Part shown: in pieces, positions 50,041 to 59,043 of the stretch
Layout: each line of letters begins with the position of its first letter
Position numbering within the stretch: position 1 is the first letter of the stretch
Source of the DNA: Xanthobacteraceae bacterium
GTDB lineage: Bacteria > Pseudomonadota > Alphaproteobacteria > Rhizobiales > Xanthobacteraceae
NCBI GenBank assembly: GCA_022844485.1
Contig: JALHLQ010000013.1
Span: forward strand, 1-64,000
Direction: 5' to 3'
DNA: 64,000 bases
Made by a program: the position numbers and the translations under genes
The notes under the pieces: model-generated
Told to the model about the DNA's origin: nothing
What the model saw: only the letters and a program-made list of their open reading frames with translations
Database searches by the model: none

Positions 50041-51648
50041 TCAGACGCTTTCCTCCACGTTGTCCTGCTCCACCTCCTCGGCCGGACGGGCGAGATCGGC
50101 CTCGCTGATCCAGCCGGCCTTGACGCGCGCCTGCATGATCAAGGATTCGCACTCCTCCTGCGACAGGTCGAAGCCGTCCAGAATGCCGGGCTGCCTGACG
50201 GCCTCCCCATCCTTTCGCTCGGTCCATCCCGCGAGATCGTCCGTCGCGCAGCCCGCGAGATCTTCGACCGTCTTGATCTCGTTCTCGCCGAAGGCGACAA
50301 GCATCCTCATTGTCACGCTCGGCACCTCCGCCAGCGCGTCTTCGACCCCGAGTTCCTGTCGGCGGGCGTCGTATTCCGCCTCGATCTGCGCGAGATAATC
50401 GCGGGCGCGGGCCTGGAGTTCCTGTGCGGTGTCCTCATCGAAGCCTTCGATCGAGGCAAGTTCTTTGAGCTCGACATAGGCCAGTTCTTCGATCGAGGTG
50501 AACCCTTCCGAGGCGAGAAGCTGGGCGACGACTTCGTCAACATTGAGCGCATTGACGAAGATCTTCGTGCGATTCTCGAACTCGGCTTGGCGTCGCTCCG
50601 ATTCTTCCTGTTCGGTCAGGATGTCGATGTCCCATCCGGTGAGTTGGGAAGCGAGTCGCACATTCTGACCGCGGCGGCCGATCGCAAGCGAAAGCTGCTG
50701 GTCGGGAACAACGACCTCGATGCGCTCGCGGTCCTCGTCGAGCACGACCTTTGCGACTTCCGCCGGCGCGAGCGCATTGACGACGAAGGTCGCGATATCG
50801 GGCGACCACGGAATAATGTCGATTTTCTCGCCCTGCAGTTCGTTCACCACCGCCTGCACGCGCGAGCCGCGCATGCCGACGCAAGCGCCGACAGGGTCCA
50901 CCGACGAATCTCGGGAAATCACGGCGATTTTCGCGCGCGACCCGGGATCGCGGGCGACCGCCCTCACCTCGACGATGCCGTCATAGATCTCGGGTACTTC
51001 CTGCGCAAAAAGCTTGGCCATGAACTGCGGATGCGTGCGCGAGAGAAAAATCTGCGGCCCGCGCGTCTCCCGTCGGACGTCGTAGATATAGGCGCGAATC
51101 CGGTCGCCGTTGCGGAAAACCTCGCGCGGCAGCATTTCGTCGCGGCGAACGATCGCTTCGCCGCGCCCGAGATCGACGACGACGTTGCCGTACTCGACCC
51201 GCTTGACGATGCCGTTCACGATGTCGCCGATGCGGTCCTTGTATTCCTGATACTGCCGGTCGCGCTCGGCCTCCCGCACCTTCTGCACGATGACCTGCTT
51301 TGCCGACTGCGCGGCAATCCGGCCGTATTCGAGAGGGGGCAGCGTGTCGGCGATGGAATCGCCGATTTGCGCGGCCGGGTTGTGCCGCCGCGCTTCATCA
51401 AGGCCGATCTGCGTTGATGGATTTTCCACCTGGTCGACGACGAGAAGATGGCGCGAGAGCCGCAGCTCCCCCGTCTTCGCATTGATCTCGGCATGCACAT
51501 CCGTCTCGCTTCCGTAGCGCGAGCGCGCCGCCTTGGCGATCGCGTCCTCCATGGCGGTGATGACGATGCCGCGATCGATCGCCTTCTCGCGGGCGACCGC
51601 CTCGGCGATCTGCAGCAATTCGAGCCGGTTTGCGCTGACGGCAGCCAT
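50041..51648 (-). CDS. nusA: transcription termination/antitermination factor NusA
   Basis: RNA polymerase-bound factor for pausing, termination and antitermination. The N-terminal domain (ANRLELLQIAEAVAREKAID) is followed by S1 (about 135-200), two KH domains (AVISRDSSVDPVGACVGMRG; LSLAIGRRGQNVRLASQ) and two C-terminal helix-hairpin-helix repeats. 535 residues. It follows rimP by three bases. A terminator hairpin in the operon leader may be a site of its own control. Confidence 0.98.
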   Translation of the reverse strand: MAAVSANRLELLQIAEAVAREKAIDRGIVITAMEDAIAKAARSRYGSETDVHAEINAKTGELRLSRHLLVVDQVENPSTQIGLDEARRHNPAAQIGDSIADTLPPLEYGRIAAQSAKQVIVQKVREAERDRQYQEYKDRIGDIVNGIVKRVEYGNVVVDLGRGEAIVRRDEMLPREVFRNGDRIRAYIYDVRRETRGPQIFLSRTHPQFMAKLFAQEVPEIYDGIVEVRAVARDPGSRAKIAVISRDSSVDPVGACVGMRGSRVQAVVNELQGEKIDIIPWSPDIATFVVNALAPAEVAKVVLDEDRERIEVVVPDQQLSLAIGRRGQNVRLASQLTGWDIDILTEQEESERRQAEFENRTKIFVNALNVDEVVAQLLASEGFTSIEELAYVELKELASIEGFDEDTAQELQARARDYLAQIEAEYDARRQELGVEDALAEVPSVTMRMLVAFGENEIKTVEDLAGCATDDLAGWTERKDGEAVRQPGILDGFDLSQEECESLIMQARVKAGWISEADLARPAEEVEQDNVEESV

Positions 51649-51651
51649 TGC

Positions 51652-52311
51652 TCAGTCTCCTTCGATTTGTGCGCCGCGCCGGCCTGTGCCGGACGGACGC
51701 TGCCTGTTATCCTTTTGGCGGCGGGAATGGCCGGTTTCCCTCCTGCCGTTGCTGACCTTCTCGCGTTTGAGCGCGTCGTTGATCAGGGCGTCGGTAAGCA
51801 CGAGCCGCGCTTCCGCCATATCCTCGATCGGGAGCAGCACCTCGGCCGCCGCATCCGCCGGCGCGTCGGGCAAGTGCAGCTTTGCCGTATCGCCCTCGGT
51901 CCCCAGCAGCAAGCCGCGAAACCGCTTTCGACCCTGCACCGCGATGGCCATCTCGATCTTGACCTCGTGCCCGGCAAAGCGGTCGAAATCCGAACGGCGC
52001 GTCAGCGGCCGATCGAGCCCGGGTGAGGAAACCTCGAGACGATAGGCCCGCTCGATCGGGTCGGCAGCATCCAGGACCGGCGACAGCGCCCGCGAGGCTG
52101 CCTCGCAATCTTCAATGCGCATCGTGCCGTCGGGGCGCTCGGCCATGACCTGCACCGTGCAGCCGTCGCCCCCCGACACGCGCACCCGCACCAGCCGCAG
52201 CCCGAGCTCGGCCAGGACAGGCTCGCTGATTGCGGCAACCCGCGCCGCAAGCCCGGCCTCGGTGATCAGCCGCGGTTCGCCCTGCATTTGTGCGGCGTCC
52301 AGATGGATCAT
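51652..52311 (-). CDS. rimP: ribosome maturation factor RimP
   Basis: Assists 30S assembly. The core has [33 protein letters not shown] and [20 protein letters not shown], the family signature; a basic tail ends the protein. 219 residues from the ATG at 52311, which has no strong ribosome site; the frame stays open upstream through the leader, but that part is non-family. First gene of the nusA operon. Confidence 0.93.
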   Translation of the reverse strand: MIHLDAAQMQGEPRLITEAGLAARVAAISEPVLAELGLRLVRVRVSGGDGCTVQVMAERPDGTMRIEDCEAASRALSPVLDAADPIERAYRLEVSSPGLDRPLTRRSDFDRFAGHEVKIEMAIAVQGRKRFRGLLLGTEGDTAKLHLPDAPADAAAEVLLPIEDMAEARLVLTDALINDALKREKVSNGRRETGHSRRQKDNRQRPSGTGRRGAQIEGD

Positions 52312-52346
52312 TGCTGCTGCAAGAGTCCGGGTCCGTTGCGGGTAAC

Positions 52347-52376
52347 AAAAAAGAGCGGGTCCCGGGGGGCCCACTC
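52347..52376 (-). terminator. intrinsic terminator in the rimP-nusA leader (attenuator candidate)
   Basis: On the minus strand GAGTGGGCCCC (52376-52366) and GGGACCCGCTC (52363-52353) form an eleven-pair stem with one mismatch and one G-U, directly followed by six Us (52352-52347). It lies 36 bases before the rimP ATG and after the likely promoter, so it would stop transcription before the first gene. No minus-strand gene lies just upstream for it to terminate. Confidence 0.7.
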
Positions 52377-52377
52377 T

Positions 52378-52396
52378 CGATATCCGACCGATATCG
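52378..52396 (-). promoter_or_regulatory. second leader hairpin, upstream of the attenuator
   Basis: CGATATC (52378-52384) and GATATCG (52390-52396) are perfectly complementary around five bases. It is transcribed just before the terminator stem, one base away, so it could stack on it or pause the polymerase. Confidence 0.5.
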
Positions 52397-52424
52397 GCCG
52401 TTATGAGATCGTGAAGTTGGCGCC

Positions 52425-52452
52425 AATATAGCGGTACCCGGCGGATTTGCAA
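52425..52452 (-). promoter_or_regulatory. promoter of the rimP-nusA-infB operon
   Basis: On the minus strand TTGCAA (52452-52447) and TATATT (52430-52425) are 16 bases apart, a good sigma-70-type match. It would give a leader of about 105 bases holding both hairpins. Confidence 0.6.
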
Positions 52453-52477
52453 GGGTTTCGGAGACATCGCGGGACGG

Positions 52478-52493
52478 TTAGCACTTCGTTAAC
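52478..52493 (+). promoter_or_regulatory. CtrA-box-like sequence
   Basis: TTAG (52478-52481), seven bases, TTAAC (52489-52493) matches the TTAA-N7-TTAAC binding pattern of CtrA in all but one base. It lies 53 bases before the DUF2336 start and about 26 bases from the -35 box of the opposite nusA promoter. A match this short can occur by chance. Confidence 0.35.
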
Positions 52494-52545
52494 GCTCGCG
52501 GCTCTAGCCTTTGGCCTGGTTAGCCCGCGGGAACACAGAACAGCA

Positions 52546-53646
52546 ATGCCCGCCATCACCTCGCTGATTCCGGAGCTGGAGGAAGCCCTCGAGCACGGCT
52601 CGATCGAGCAGCGCGAGCGGACGCTGGAGCGCGTGACCGCGCTCTTCCTGCAAGGCGCCCCGCGTTTCAGCGAAGACCATGTCGAATTGTTTGACGATGT
52701 TCTCAGCCGCCTCATCATCGAGATCAGCAAGCGTGCGCTGGTCGAACTCTCAACCCGGCTTGCGCCCGTCCAGAACGCTCCGGTGATGGTCTTGCGCCGT
52801 CTCGCCCGTGACGACGACATTGCGGTTGCTGGCCCGGTACTCGTTCAATCGAAGCGCCTGACCGATTTCGATCTCATCGACATTGCCCATTCGCATGGAC
52901 CGGCGCATCTCCTGGCCATATCCAGCCGCGCCGAGCTGAGCACGGGGGTGACCGACATTCTGGTGAGCCGTGGCGATCGCGACGTGTTGCGCAACGTGAC
53001 CAACAATGAAGGCGCGCGGCTGTCCGGCACGAGCTACGAGGTGCTGGTGCGCCGCGCCGAACAAGATGGGCTTCTGGCCGAGCGTGTCGCTCAGCGCTCG
53101 GATATTCCGCCGCAGCTGTTTCGCACGCTGCTCACGCAGGCCACGGATGTCGTGCGTCAGAAACTCCTCGCCTCGACCCGGCCGGAACGGCGGGAGGAGA
53201 TTCGGCGCATCATCGCCAAGGTGGCACGCGAAGTCGGAAGCAAGCCGCCGCATCGCGACTTCGCCTCCGCGCAGCAATCAGTTTTCGCTCTCCACAAGGC
53301 GGGGAAACTCGGAGAAGCGCAACTCTCCGCCTTCGCAAAGGCCGGGCAGTATGAGGAAACGGCCGCGGCCCTGTCAGCGCTTTGCAAGATACCGGTCGAT
53401 GTGGTCGACCGTCTCATGAGCGGCGACCGACCCGACCCGGTCCTCATCATGTGCAAGGCGATCGGGTTTGAATGGTCGACAGTGCGCCCGGTGATGCTGG
53501 TGCGTCCCGAGGGGCATCGCATGTCGCCGAAAACGATCGACACCGCGCTGGCCAATTTCGACCGTTTGTCGCTGACGACCGCCGAACGGGTCTTGCGTTT
53601 CTGGCAGGTGCGGCAGAGTCACTTGGCGGAGTCTGTGCAAGTCTGA
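52546..53646 (+). CDS. DUF2336 domain-containing protein
   Basis: 366 residues, mostly helical, with the DUF2336 repeat-like region over about 30-250: LSRLIIEISKRALVELSTRLA, PVLVQSKRLTDFDLIDIAH, VTDILVSRGDRDVLRNVTNNEGA. No catalytic motif or membrane helix is visible. The family is alphaproteobacterial and uncharacterised as far as I know. The ATG at 52546 is chosen; upstream frame is the intergenic region. Its 3' end overlaps trmB's by 28 bases, tail to tail. Confidence 0.85.
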   Translation: MPAITSLIPELEEALEHGSIEQRERTLERVTALFLQGAPRFSEDHVELFDDVLSRLIIEISKRALVELSTRLAPVQNAPVMVLRRLARDDDIAVAGPVLVQSKRLTDFDLIDIAHSHGPAHLLAISSRAELSTGVTDILVSRGDRDVLRNVTNNEGARLSGTSYEVLVRRAEQDGLLAERVAQRSDIPPQLFRTLLTQATDVVRQKLLASTRPERREEIRRIIAKVAREVGSKPPHRDFASAQQSVFALHKAGKLGEAQLSAFAKAGQYEETAAALSALCKIPVDVVDRLMSGDRPDPVLIMCKAIGFEWSTVRPVMLVRPEGHRMSPKTIDTALANFDRLSLTTAERVLRFWQVRQSHLAESVQV

Positions 53647-54344
53647 GGCGGGGCGCGCCGTTCGAAAACGAGATAGCATGGCGCGCGTCCCGCTTGCTTG
53701 GCCTTGGCTTCGTAGCGCGTTTCGACCAAGCCCGGCCAGGGGCGCCGCCAATCGTCGGCACGCTCCGCCGTCCACTTAAAATCCGGATGACGCAGGACGC
53801 GGAGCAGCGTCCAGGCGACATAGTCGGGCCAATCGCTCGCGAAATGAAAGATGCCCCCCGGTCGCAGGATGCGCGCGAACTCGGCCAGTGTGGCCGCTTG
53901 AACGAAACGCCGTTTCGAATGCCGCCGTTTGGGCCAGGGATCTGGATACAGAAGGGCGATCTGCGAGACCGACCGGCAGGGCAGCCAGCCGAGCAGATCC
54001 AAAGCGTCGCCGTGATGCAGCCGTATGTTGGCGAGCTGATGACGTTCGATCTCCGCCAGCGCCTTGGCCATGCCGTTGACGAACGGCTCGCAGCCGATGA
54101 ACCCTGTTTTGGGATTGGCGATGGCTGCGGCGATGAGATGCTCGCCGGCGCCGAACCCGATTTCGAGGCGCGCGCTCTCGATCGGGACGGGGAACAGCGC
54201 AGCAAGATCCGATGGCGCACTCCGGCTGAGATCGAGCGCAAGCCGCGGCAGCAGCGTGTCGAAGAGCGCCGCTTGTCTCGGGCGCAGAGCATGGCCCTTC
54301 CGTCGGCCGAAAAAGGCGGTTGTGCGCCTCGCGTCGCCGGTCAT
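53619..54344 (-). CDS. trmB: tRNA (guanine-N7)-methyltransferase
   Basis: Makes m7G46 in tRNA with SAM. LEIGFGAGEHLIAAA (about 59-73) binds SAM; ALLYPDPWPKRRHSKRRFV (about 129-147) is the signature of the family, then GGIFHFASDWPDY. 241 residues. It starts 37 bases after metK. Confidence 0.95.
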   Translation of the reverse strand: MTGDARRTTAFFGRRKGHALRPRQAALFDTLLPRLALDLSRSAPSDLAALFPVPIESARLEIGFGAGEHLIAAAIANPKTGFIGCEPFVNGMAKALAEIERHQLANIRLHHGDALDLLGWLPCRSVSQIALLYPDPWPKRRHSKRRFVQAATLAEFARILRPGGIFHFASDWPDYVAWTLLRVLRHPDFKWTAERADDWRRPWPGLVETRYEAKAKQAGRAPCYLVFERRAPPQTCTDSAK

Positions 54345-54381
54345 GGCCGGAGCAGAGCCTGCGCCGCCATCCGGCGTCGCG

Positions 54382-55575
54382 TCAGCTCACGGCGGAACGG
54401 ACCGCATCGGCAAGGTCGGTCCGCTCCCAGCTGAATCCGCCATCCTTGTCGGGAGCCCGGCCAAAATGGCCATAGGCCGCCGTGCGTGCGTAGATCGGCT
54501 TGTTGAGTCCAAGATGCTCCCGAATGCCTCGCGGCGACAGATCCATGATTTCGGCGAGAGCCTTTTCCAGCTTCGCCTCGGATGTCTGGCCCGTGCCGTG
54601 CAGATCGACATACAGCGACAGCGGCTTCGCCACGCCGATCGCGTAGGAGAGCTGGATCGTGCAACGGTCTGCGATGCCGCCGGCGACCACATTCTTTGCC
54701 AGATAGCGCGCCGCATAAGCCGCCGAGCGGTCGACTTTTGTCGGATCCTTTCCGGAAAACGCGCCGCCGCCATGCGGCGCCGCGCCGCCATAAGTGTCCA
54801 CGATGATCTTGCGTCCCGTAAGGCCGGCATCGCCATCGGGGCCGCCGATGACGAATTTCCCGGTGGGATTGACATGCCAGACCGTCGATTTGGTGATCCA
54901 GCCCGGCGGCAGCGCCTTACGCACATAGGGCTCGACGATCGCCTGCACGTCGTGGGAGGAGAGATGCTCGTCGACATGCTGCGTTGACACGACGATTTGC
55001 GTGGCCTCGACGGGCTTTCCGTTCTCATAGCGCACGGTGACTTGGCTTTTCGCGTCGGGTCCGAGAGCGGCGGTCTCGCCGGACCGGCGCGCCTCCGACA
55101 GAAGCTTCAGAATCCGGTGCGCGTAGTAGATCGGCGCCGGCATCAGTTCCGGGGTTTCCCGGCAGGCATAGCCGAACATGATGCCCTGGTCGCCGGCGCC
55201 CTCGTCCTTGTTGCCGGAGGCGTCAACCCCTTGCGCGATATCGGCAGACTGCGAGTGAAGGAAGACCTCGATCTTCGCCGTCTCCCAGTGAAAGCCGGCC
55301 TGTTCATAGCCGATGTCCTTGATCGCGAGTCGGGCAATGTGGGAGACGTAATCTTTCGTGATCGACGTCGGACCGCGTGTCTCACCGGCGATCACCACGC
55401 GATTGGTCGTGGCGAGCGTTTCACAGGCGACGCGCACTTGGCTCACGTCCCAGCCATAGTGCGGGGCGCTGGTAAAATAGGCGTCGACCACCTCGTCGGA
55501 GATCCGATCGCAAATCTTGTCCGGGTGACCCTCTGACACGGATTCACTGGTGAAGAGAAAATTCGAGCGCGACAC
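54382..55575 (-). CDS. metK: S-adenosylmethionine synthetase
   Basis: Makes SAM from ATP and methionine. [20 protein letters not shown] starts the enzyme; [12 protein letters not shown] and [19 protein letters not shown] carry the ATP and metal sites. 397 residues from a GTG at 55575, chosen because AGGAG lies eight bases upstream and the family starts there. A frame 29 residues longer has a low-complexity start. Confidence 0.97.
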   Translation of the reverse strand: MSRSNFLFTSESVSEGHPDKICDRISDEVVDAYFTSAPHYGWDVSQVRVACETLATTNRVVIAGETRGPTSITKDYVSHIARLAIKDIGYEQAGFHWETAKIEVFLHSQSADIAQGVDASGNKDEGAGDQGIMFGYACRETPELMPAPIYYAHRILKLLSEARRSGETAALGPDAKSQVTVRYENGKPVEATQIVVSTQHVDEHLSSHDVQAIVEPYVRKALPPGWITKSTVWHVNPTGKFVIGGPDGDAGLTGRKIIVDTYGGAAPHGGGAFSGKDPTKVDRSAAYAARYLAKNVVAGGIADRCTIQLSYAIGVAKPLSLYVDLHGTGQTSEAKLEKALAEIMDLSPRGIREHLGLNKPIYARTAAYGHFGRAPDKDGGFSWERTDLADAVRSAVS

Positions 55576-55698
55576 GGCGGAATCTCCTGGCGGGAACGCG
55601 GCCCCTGCCGCGGCGGCCTTATCGACCGCGGCGGTTGTTGCAGCGTCTTTTCGTGCGGTCAAGGAGATTCACCGCCAGTTCGAGCGGCGGCGTGACGA

Positions 55699-56112
55699 CT
55701 AGGCGAGGCGATCGCCTTGGGCGATCGCCTCGACGAGGTCGACGATACGCCGCCGTACTTTTGGATCATTGATTTGCATGAACGCCTTTGTGAGCGCCAA
55801 GCCGTCCGACGTCGCCAGGAAATCGGCGACGAAAGCCGGCGACGACGCCTCGCTCGTGCCCGGCGGGATGATGTCTCTCAGGTCGGGCGCGCCCTCGAAG
55901 AAGAACTCGACCGGCACTTGGAGAATTTGTGCGATCTGCTGAAGGCGGCTCGCTCCGATTCGGTTGGTGCCTTTTTCGTACTTTTGGACTTGCTGAAATG
56001 TCAGCCCCAGTGCGTCGCCGAGTTTTTCTTGACTCATGCCGAGCATCATCCGCCGCATGCGCACACGGCTTCCCACGTGTTTGTCGATCGGATTGGGTGC
56101 CTTCTTCGTCAT
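55699..56112 (-). CDS. XRE-family regulator, PhrR-like
   Basis: 137-residue helix-turn-helix protein: VGSRVRMRRMMLGMSQEKLG, LTFQQVQKYEKGTNRIGASRL, then VPVEFFFEGAP. It closely resembles PhrR of Sinorhizobium as I recall it, a gene induced by acid and stress and found between metK and lnt in rhizobia. The target is unknown. The ATG at 56112 is preferred to upstream ATGs at 56151 and 56187. Confidence 0.88.
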   Translation of the reverse strand: MTKKAPNPIDKHVGSRVRMRRMMLGMSQEKLGDALGLTFQQVQKYEKGTNRIGASRLQQIAQILQVPVEFFFEGAPDLRDIIPPGTSEASSPAFVADFLATSDGLALTKAFMQINDPKVRRRIVDLVEAIAQGDRLA

Positions 56113-56232
56113 GGCAGTATCCCCACTCTGACCCACGCTGCGCTTCAACATGATTTTCTCGGCTGACGGCTTCTGGTCGCGGAACACTTCACACCTATAG
56201 GAGAATGTCGAAGCAAAATGAAGAGCATCGAA

Positions 56233-56249
56233 CCTGTGTCATTCACAGG
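56233..56249. promoter_or_regulatory. small hairpin or operator upstream of the PhrR-like gene
   Basis: CCTGTG (56233-56238) and CACAGG (56244-56249) are perfect complements around five bases. It lies in the 183-base gap between lnt and the regulator, about 120 bases before the regulator start. It could be a binding site or a weak end to the lnt transcript. Confidence 0.3.
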
Positions 56250-56295
56250 AGCGTTTCGGATTGCGCAACTTGATAGCTTTCTAAAAAGATCGCGC

Positions 56296-57900
56296 TCATA
56301 CGCTCAGCCGCTTTCGAATGACGAAAACAAATGCGAACAAGAGGAATACGGCGGCAACGGTGTTGCCAAAATGTCGGAATGGCGTTCCCGCCAATGCGCG
56401 GGGGAGCGGCGCATCAAGAACGTCTTCGGCGCCGAGCGGCAACGAAGCGACCACGCGCCCGACGGGGTCGATCACAGCCGAGATGCCGGTATTGGCGGCC
56501 CTGACAAGCGGCAATCCTTCTTCGATGGCGCGCACGCGCGCTTGCTGCAAGTGCTGGTAAGGCCCAGCGCTTTTGCCGAACCAGCCGTCATTGGTGACGT
56601 TCAAGAGCCAGCCCGGCTTTTCGTCGGGGGGAACGGCCTCTCCGGGAAATATGATCTCGTAACAAATCAGCGGCAGAAAAGCCGGCGCCGGAGGAACGTC
56701 GATGGCGCGGCGCCGTTCGCCGGCGACGAATCCGCCCTTGACGCGCGTCAACTGCATCAGTCCGAGACGTTCGAGAGCATCCTGGAACGGCAAGTACTCG
56801 CCAAATGGCACAAGATGCATCTTGTCGTAGATCGACAGGATAGATCCGTCGTGATCGATGACGTAGATTGAGTTGTAGGCGCGCGCGGTCCTGTCGCCGT
56901 TTGAAACCGCAGGACGCGCCGCACCGGTGATCAGCACCGTGCCTTGCGGCAGCAGACTCGCGATCTGGGCGAGGGCCGCAGGCTCCCGTGCGAGAAAGAA
57001 GGGAAACGCCGATTCCGGCCAGATGAGATGCGTGGTGTCGCGCAGGCCGGACGCGCCGGGACCTTTTTCCCGATCGGAAAGCGCGAGATAGCGGCGCATC
57101 ACGGCATCTTTCGCGCCGTAATTGAATTTCTCGTCTTGCGGAATGTTGGGCTGCATGATCCGCAGGCGTATGCCGGGAACAGCTTGGGTCTCGCTCTGTG
57201 CCAACCGGATGGTCCCATAGGCGCTGATTGCCATCAACAGGAGCACAGCCGCGCTCGGATAGATCCAAGGGCGGGGGGTGTGCTTTGCGTCGTCGAGCAG
57301 CACGGCCGGGCTTGCGAAGACGAGGACGGCAATGAAGGTCAGTCCCCATAGGCCGACAAAGGCCGCGCCCTGCGCGAGTGCAAGCGATCCCGTCAAAGCA
57401 TAGCCGAACGCGTTCCAAGGAAATCCACTCAGGACCGTGCCGCGTAGCCATTCGAGACCGGTGAGCGCAGCGGCGAGCGCCACGATGCGGAGCGCACCGC
57501 GGCTCCACAGGAGGCGCGCGAGTGCGCAACCGGCGGCCGTAAAAAGGGCGAGTCCGGCTGGCAGCGCGGTGACTGCAAAGGGGAGGAGCCAGCCGAATGT
57601 CTTGGCATCGACCAGAAAAGCGAATCCGGTCCAGTAGAGTCCGGCGAAAAAGTAGCCGAAACCGAAGAACCAGCCGGTGACCGCCGCCGATGCAACGCCT
57701 CCGAGACGGCCGGCGCCCGCGCCGTCGAGCAGCCAAACAAGAACCGGAAAAGTGATGAAAAGCAGCGGCCAGGCATTCGCCGGCGCAAGCGCCAAGGTTG
57801 AAGCAGCACCTGCCGCGAAGGCGATTGCGGCGCGTCGCCAGCCCCAGGCGAGGACGATGTTCTGAAACAGTGGCGCCAGCGTCGCAGTCGCGAAGCTCAC
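56296..57900 (-). CDS. lnt: apolipoprotein N-acyltransferase
   Basis: Inner-membrane enzyme adding the third acyl chain to lipoproteins. About six N-terminal membrane helices precede a periplasmic nitrilase-like domain whose triad is visible: glutamate in IWPESAFPF, lysine in YDKMHLVPFGEYLP and cysteine in LICYEIIFPG. A last helix (AAVFLLFAFVFVIRKR) closes the 534 residues. GTG at 57900 overlaps the corC stop by four bases. Confidence 0.95.
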   Translation of the reverse strand: MSFATATLAPLFQNIVLAWGWRRAAIAFAAGAASTLALAPANAWPLLFITFPVLVWLLDGAGAGRLGGVASAAVTGWFFGFGYFFAGLYWTGFAFLVDAKTFGWLLPFAVTALPAGLALFTAAGCALARLLWSRGALRIVALAAALTGLEWLRGTVLSGFPWNAFGYALTGSLALAQGAAFVGLWGLTFIAVLVFASPAVLLDDAKHTPRPWIYPSAAVLLLMAISAYGTIRLAQSETQAVPGIRLRIMQPNIPQDEKFNYGAKDAVMRRYLALSDREKGPGASGLRDTTHLIWPESAFPFFLAREPAALAQIASLLPQGTVLITGAARPAVSNGDRTARAYNSIYVIDHDGSILSIYDKMHLVPFGEYLPFQDALERLGLMQLTRVKGGFVAGERRRAIDVPPAPAFLPLICYEIIFPGEAVPPDEKPGWLLNVTNDGWFGKSAGPYQHLQQARVRAIEEGLPLVRAANTGISAVIDPVGRVVASLPLGAEDVLDAPLPRALAGTPFRHFGNTVAAVFLLFAFVFVIRKRLSV

Positions 57901-59039
57901 GAGGTCATCGCGTCGGTTGAGGCCGAGGTGCCGCGGCCGGTATTGCCCTCGGTCGGCACGCGTGCGCTCGAGGCGGAAGTGTCCGCGCGCCGCCGCCGTT
58001 CGCCTTCGCGCCACCCGGCACGATCCTTGGTGTGGTAGATCTTGACGCGCTTGATGCGCCGCGGATCCGCGTCGAGCACCTCGAATTCATACTCGCCCGG
58101 GCCTGGCACAAGCTCGCCGCGAACGGGTACGCGCCCGACCTGCATGACAAGATACCCGCCCAACGTATCGACTTCTTCGGTGAGTTCGGTGACGTTGAAG
58201 TCCGGCCCCACCGCGGCCATCACATCCTCAAGGCTCGCGCGCGCATCGGCGAAATAGCTTCCGTCCGGTTGGCGAAGCACGGTCGGCGCCTCGTCTTCGT
58301 CATGTTCGTCGTCGATCTCGCCAACGATCTGCTCGACGATATCCTCCATCGACACCAGCCCGTCTGTGCCGCCGTACTCGTCGATCACCAGCGCGAGATG
58401 GATGCGCGTAGCCTGCATCTTCTCGAGAAGGTCGATGGCCGGCATCGACGGCGGCACAAACAGGATCTCGCGGACGATCTTCGTTTCCGACAGTGGTCGT
58501 GACAAATCCACCGCATTGAGGTCGAGATCGGATGGAAAAGGGTGCGTGCGCTTTGCATTGATTTCAGGGCTGACCGCGGCCTGCTTCGCCATGTGCGCGA
58601 TCAAGTCACGGATATGGACCATTCCGACCGGGTCATCGAGGGAGTCGTCATAAACGACCAGACGCGAGTGGCCGGCGCCTTCGAATACCTTCACGAGTTC
58701 GGCGAGTGAGATGTCCTGCTGAACGGAAATGATGTCGGCTCGCGGCACCATCAGGTCCTCGACCCGCCTTTCGCGCAGGCTGAGGATGTTCTTCAGCATC
58801 GTGCGCTCTTCCGGCGAGAAGCCCGTCTCTCCCGGTGTCGCGTCGTCGAGCACGACTTCGAGATCGGCGCGAATCGTGCCGGGCTTCCAGCCGAACAGCG
58901 CGCGGATCATGCGGCCAAGCCAGCTTTCGCCTTGATCGCGCGCGCCCTCGCCCGGACGCGGCGCGGGCCCTGGCAGGTTTGTCGTCTGAGAATGGGCGTC
59001 GCTCGTTTCGCTGCGGCTTGGCGCGTCGGCATCAGGCAT
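57897..59039 (-). CDS. corC: CorC/HlyC-type CBS domain protein
   Basis: 380 residues: a proline-rich N-terminus, two CBS domains (about 115-245: DLMVPRADIISVQQDISL, and KIVREILFVPPSMPAID), then a C-terminal CorC_HlyC domain. VIDEYGGTDGLVSMEDIVE is the family signature. No membrane helix, so the CorC type rather than the DUF21 transporters. Linked to magnesium and cobalt efflux in enterics; the role here is unproven. Start at 59039, four bases after ybeY. Confidence 0.9.
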   Translation of the reverse strand: MPDADAPSRSETSDAHSQTTNLPGPAPRPGEGARDQGESWLGRMIRALFGWKPGTIRADLEVVLDDATPGETGFSPEERTMLKNILSLRERRVEDLMVPRADIISVQQDISLAELVKVFEGAGHSRLVVYDDSLDDPVGMVHIRDLIAHMAKQAAVSPEINAKRTHPFPSDLDLNAVDLSRPLSETKIVREILFVPPSMPAIDLLEKMQATRIHLALVIDEYGGTDGLVSMEDIVEQIVGEIDDEHDEDEAPTVLRQPDGSYFADARASLEDVMAAVGPDFNVTELTEEVDTLGGYLVMQVGRVPVRGELVPGPGEYEFEVLDADPRRIKRVKIYHTKDRAGWREGERRRRADTSASSARVPTEGNTGRGTSASTDAMTS

Positions 59040-59043
59040 GGTG

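Noticed and set aside
55576-55698. SAM riboswitch ahead of metK
   Set aside because: The leader is short and mostly filled by the regulator's stop region; I could not draw a known SAM-I or SAM-II fold.
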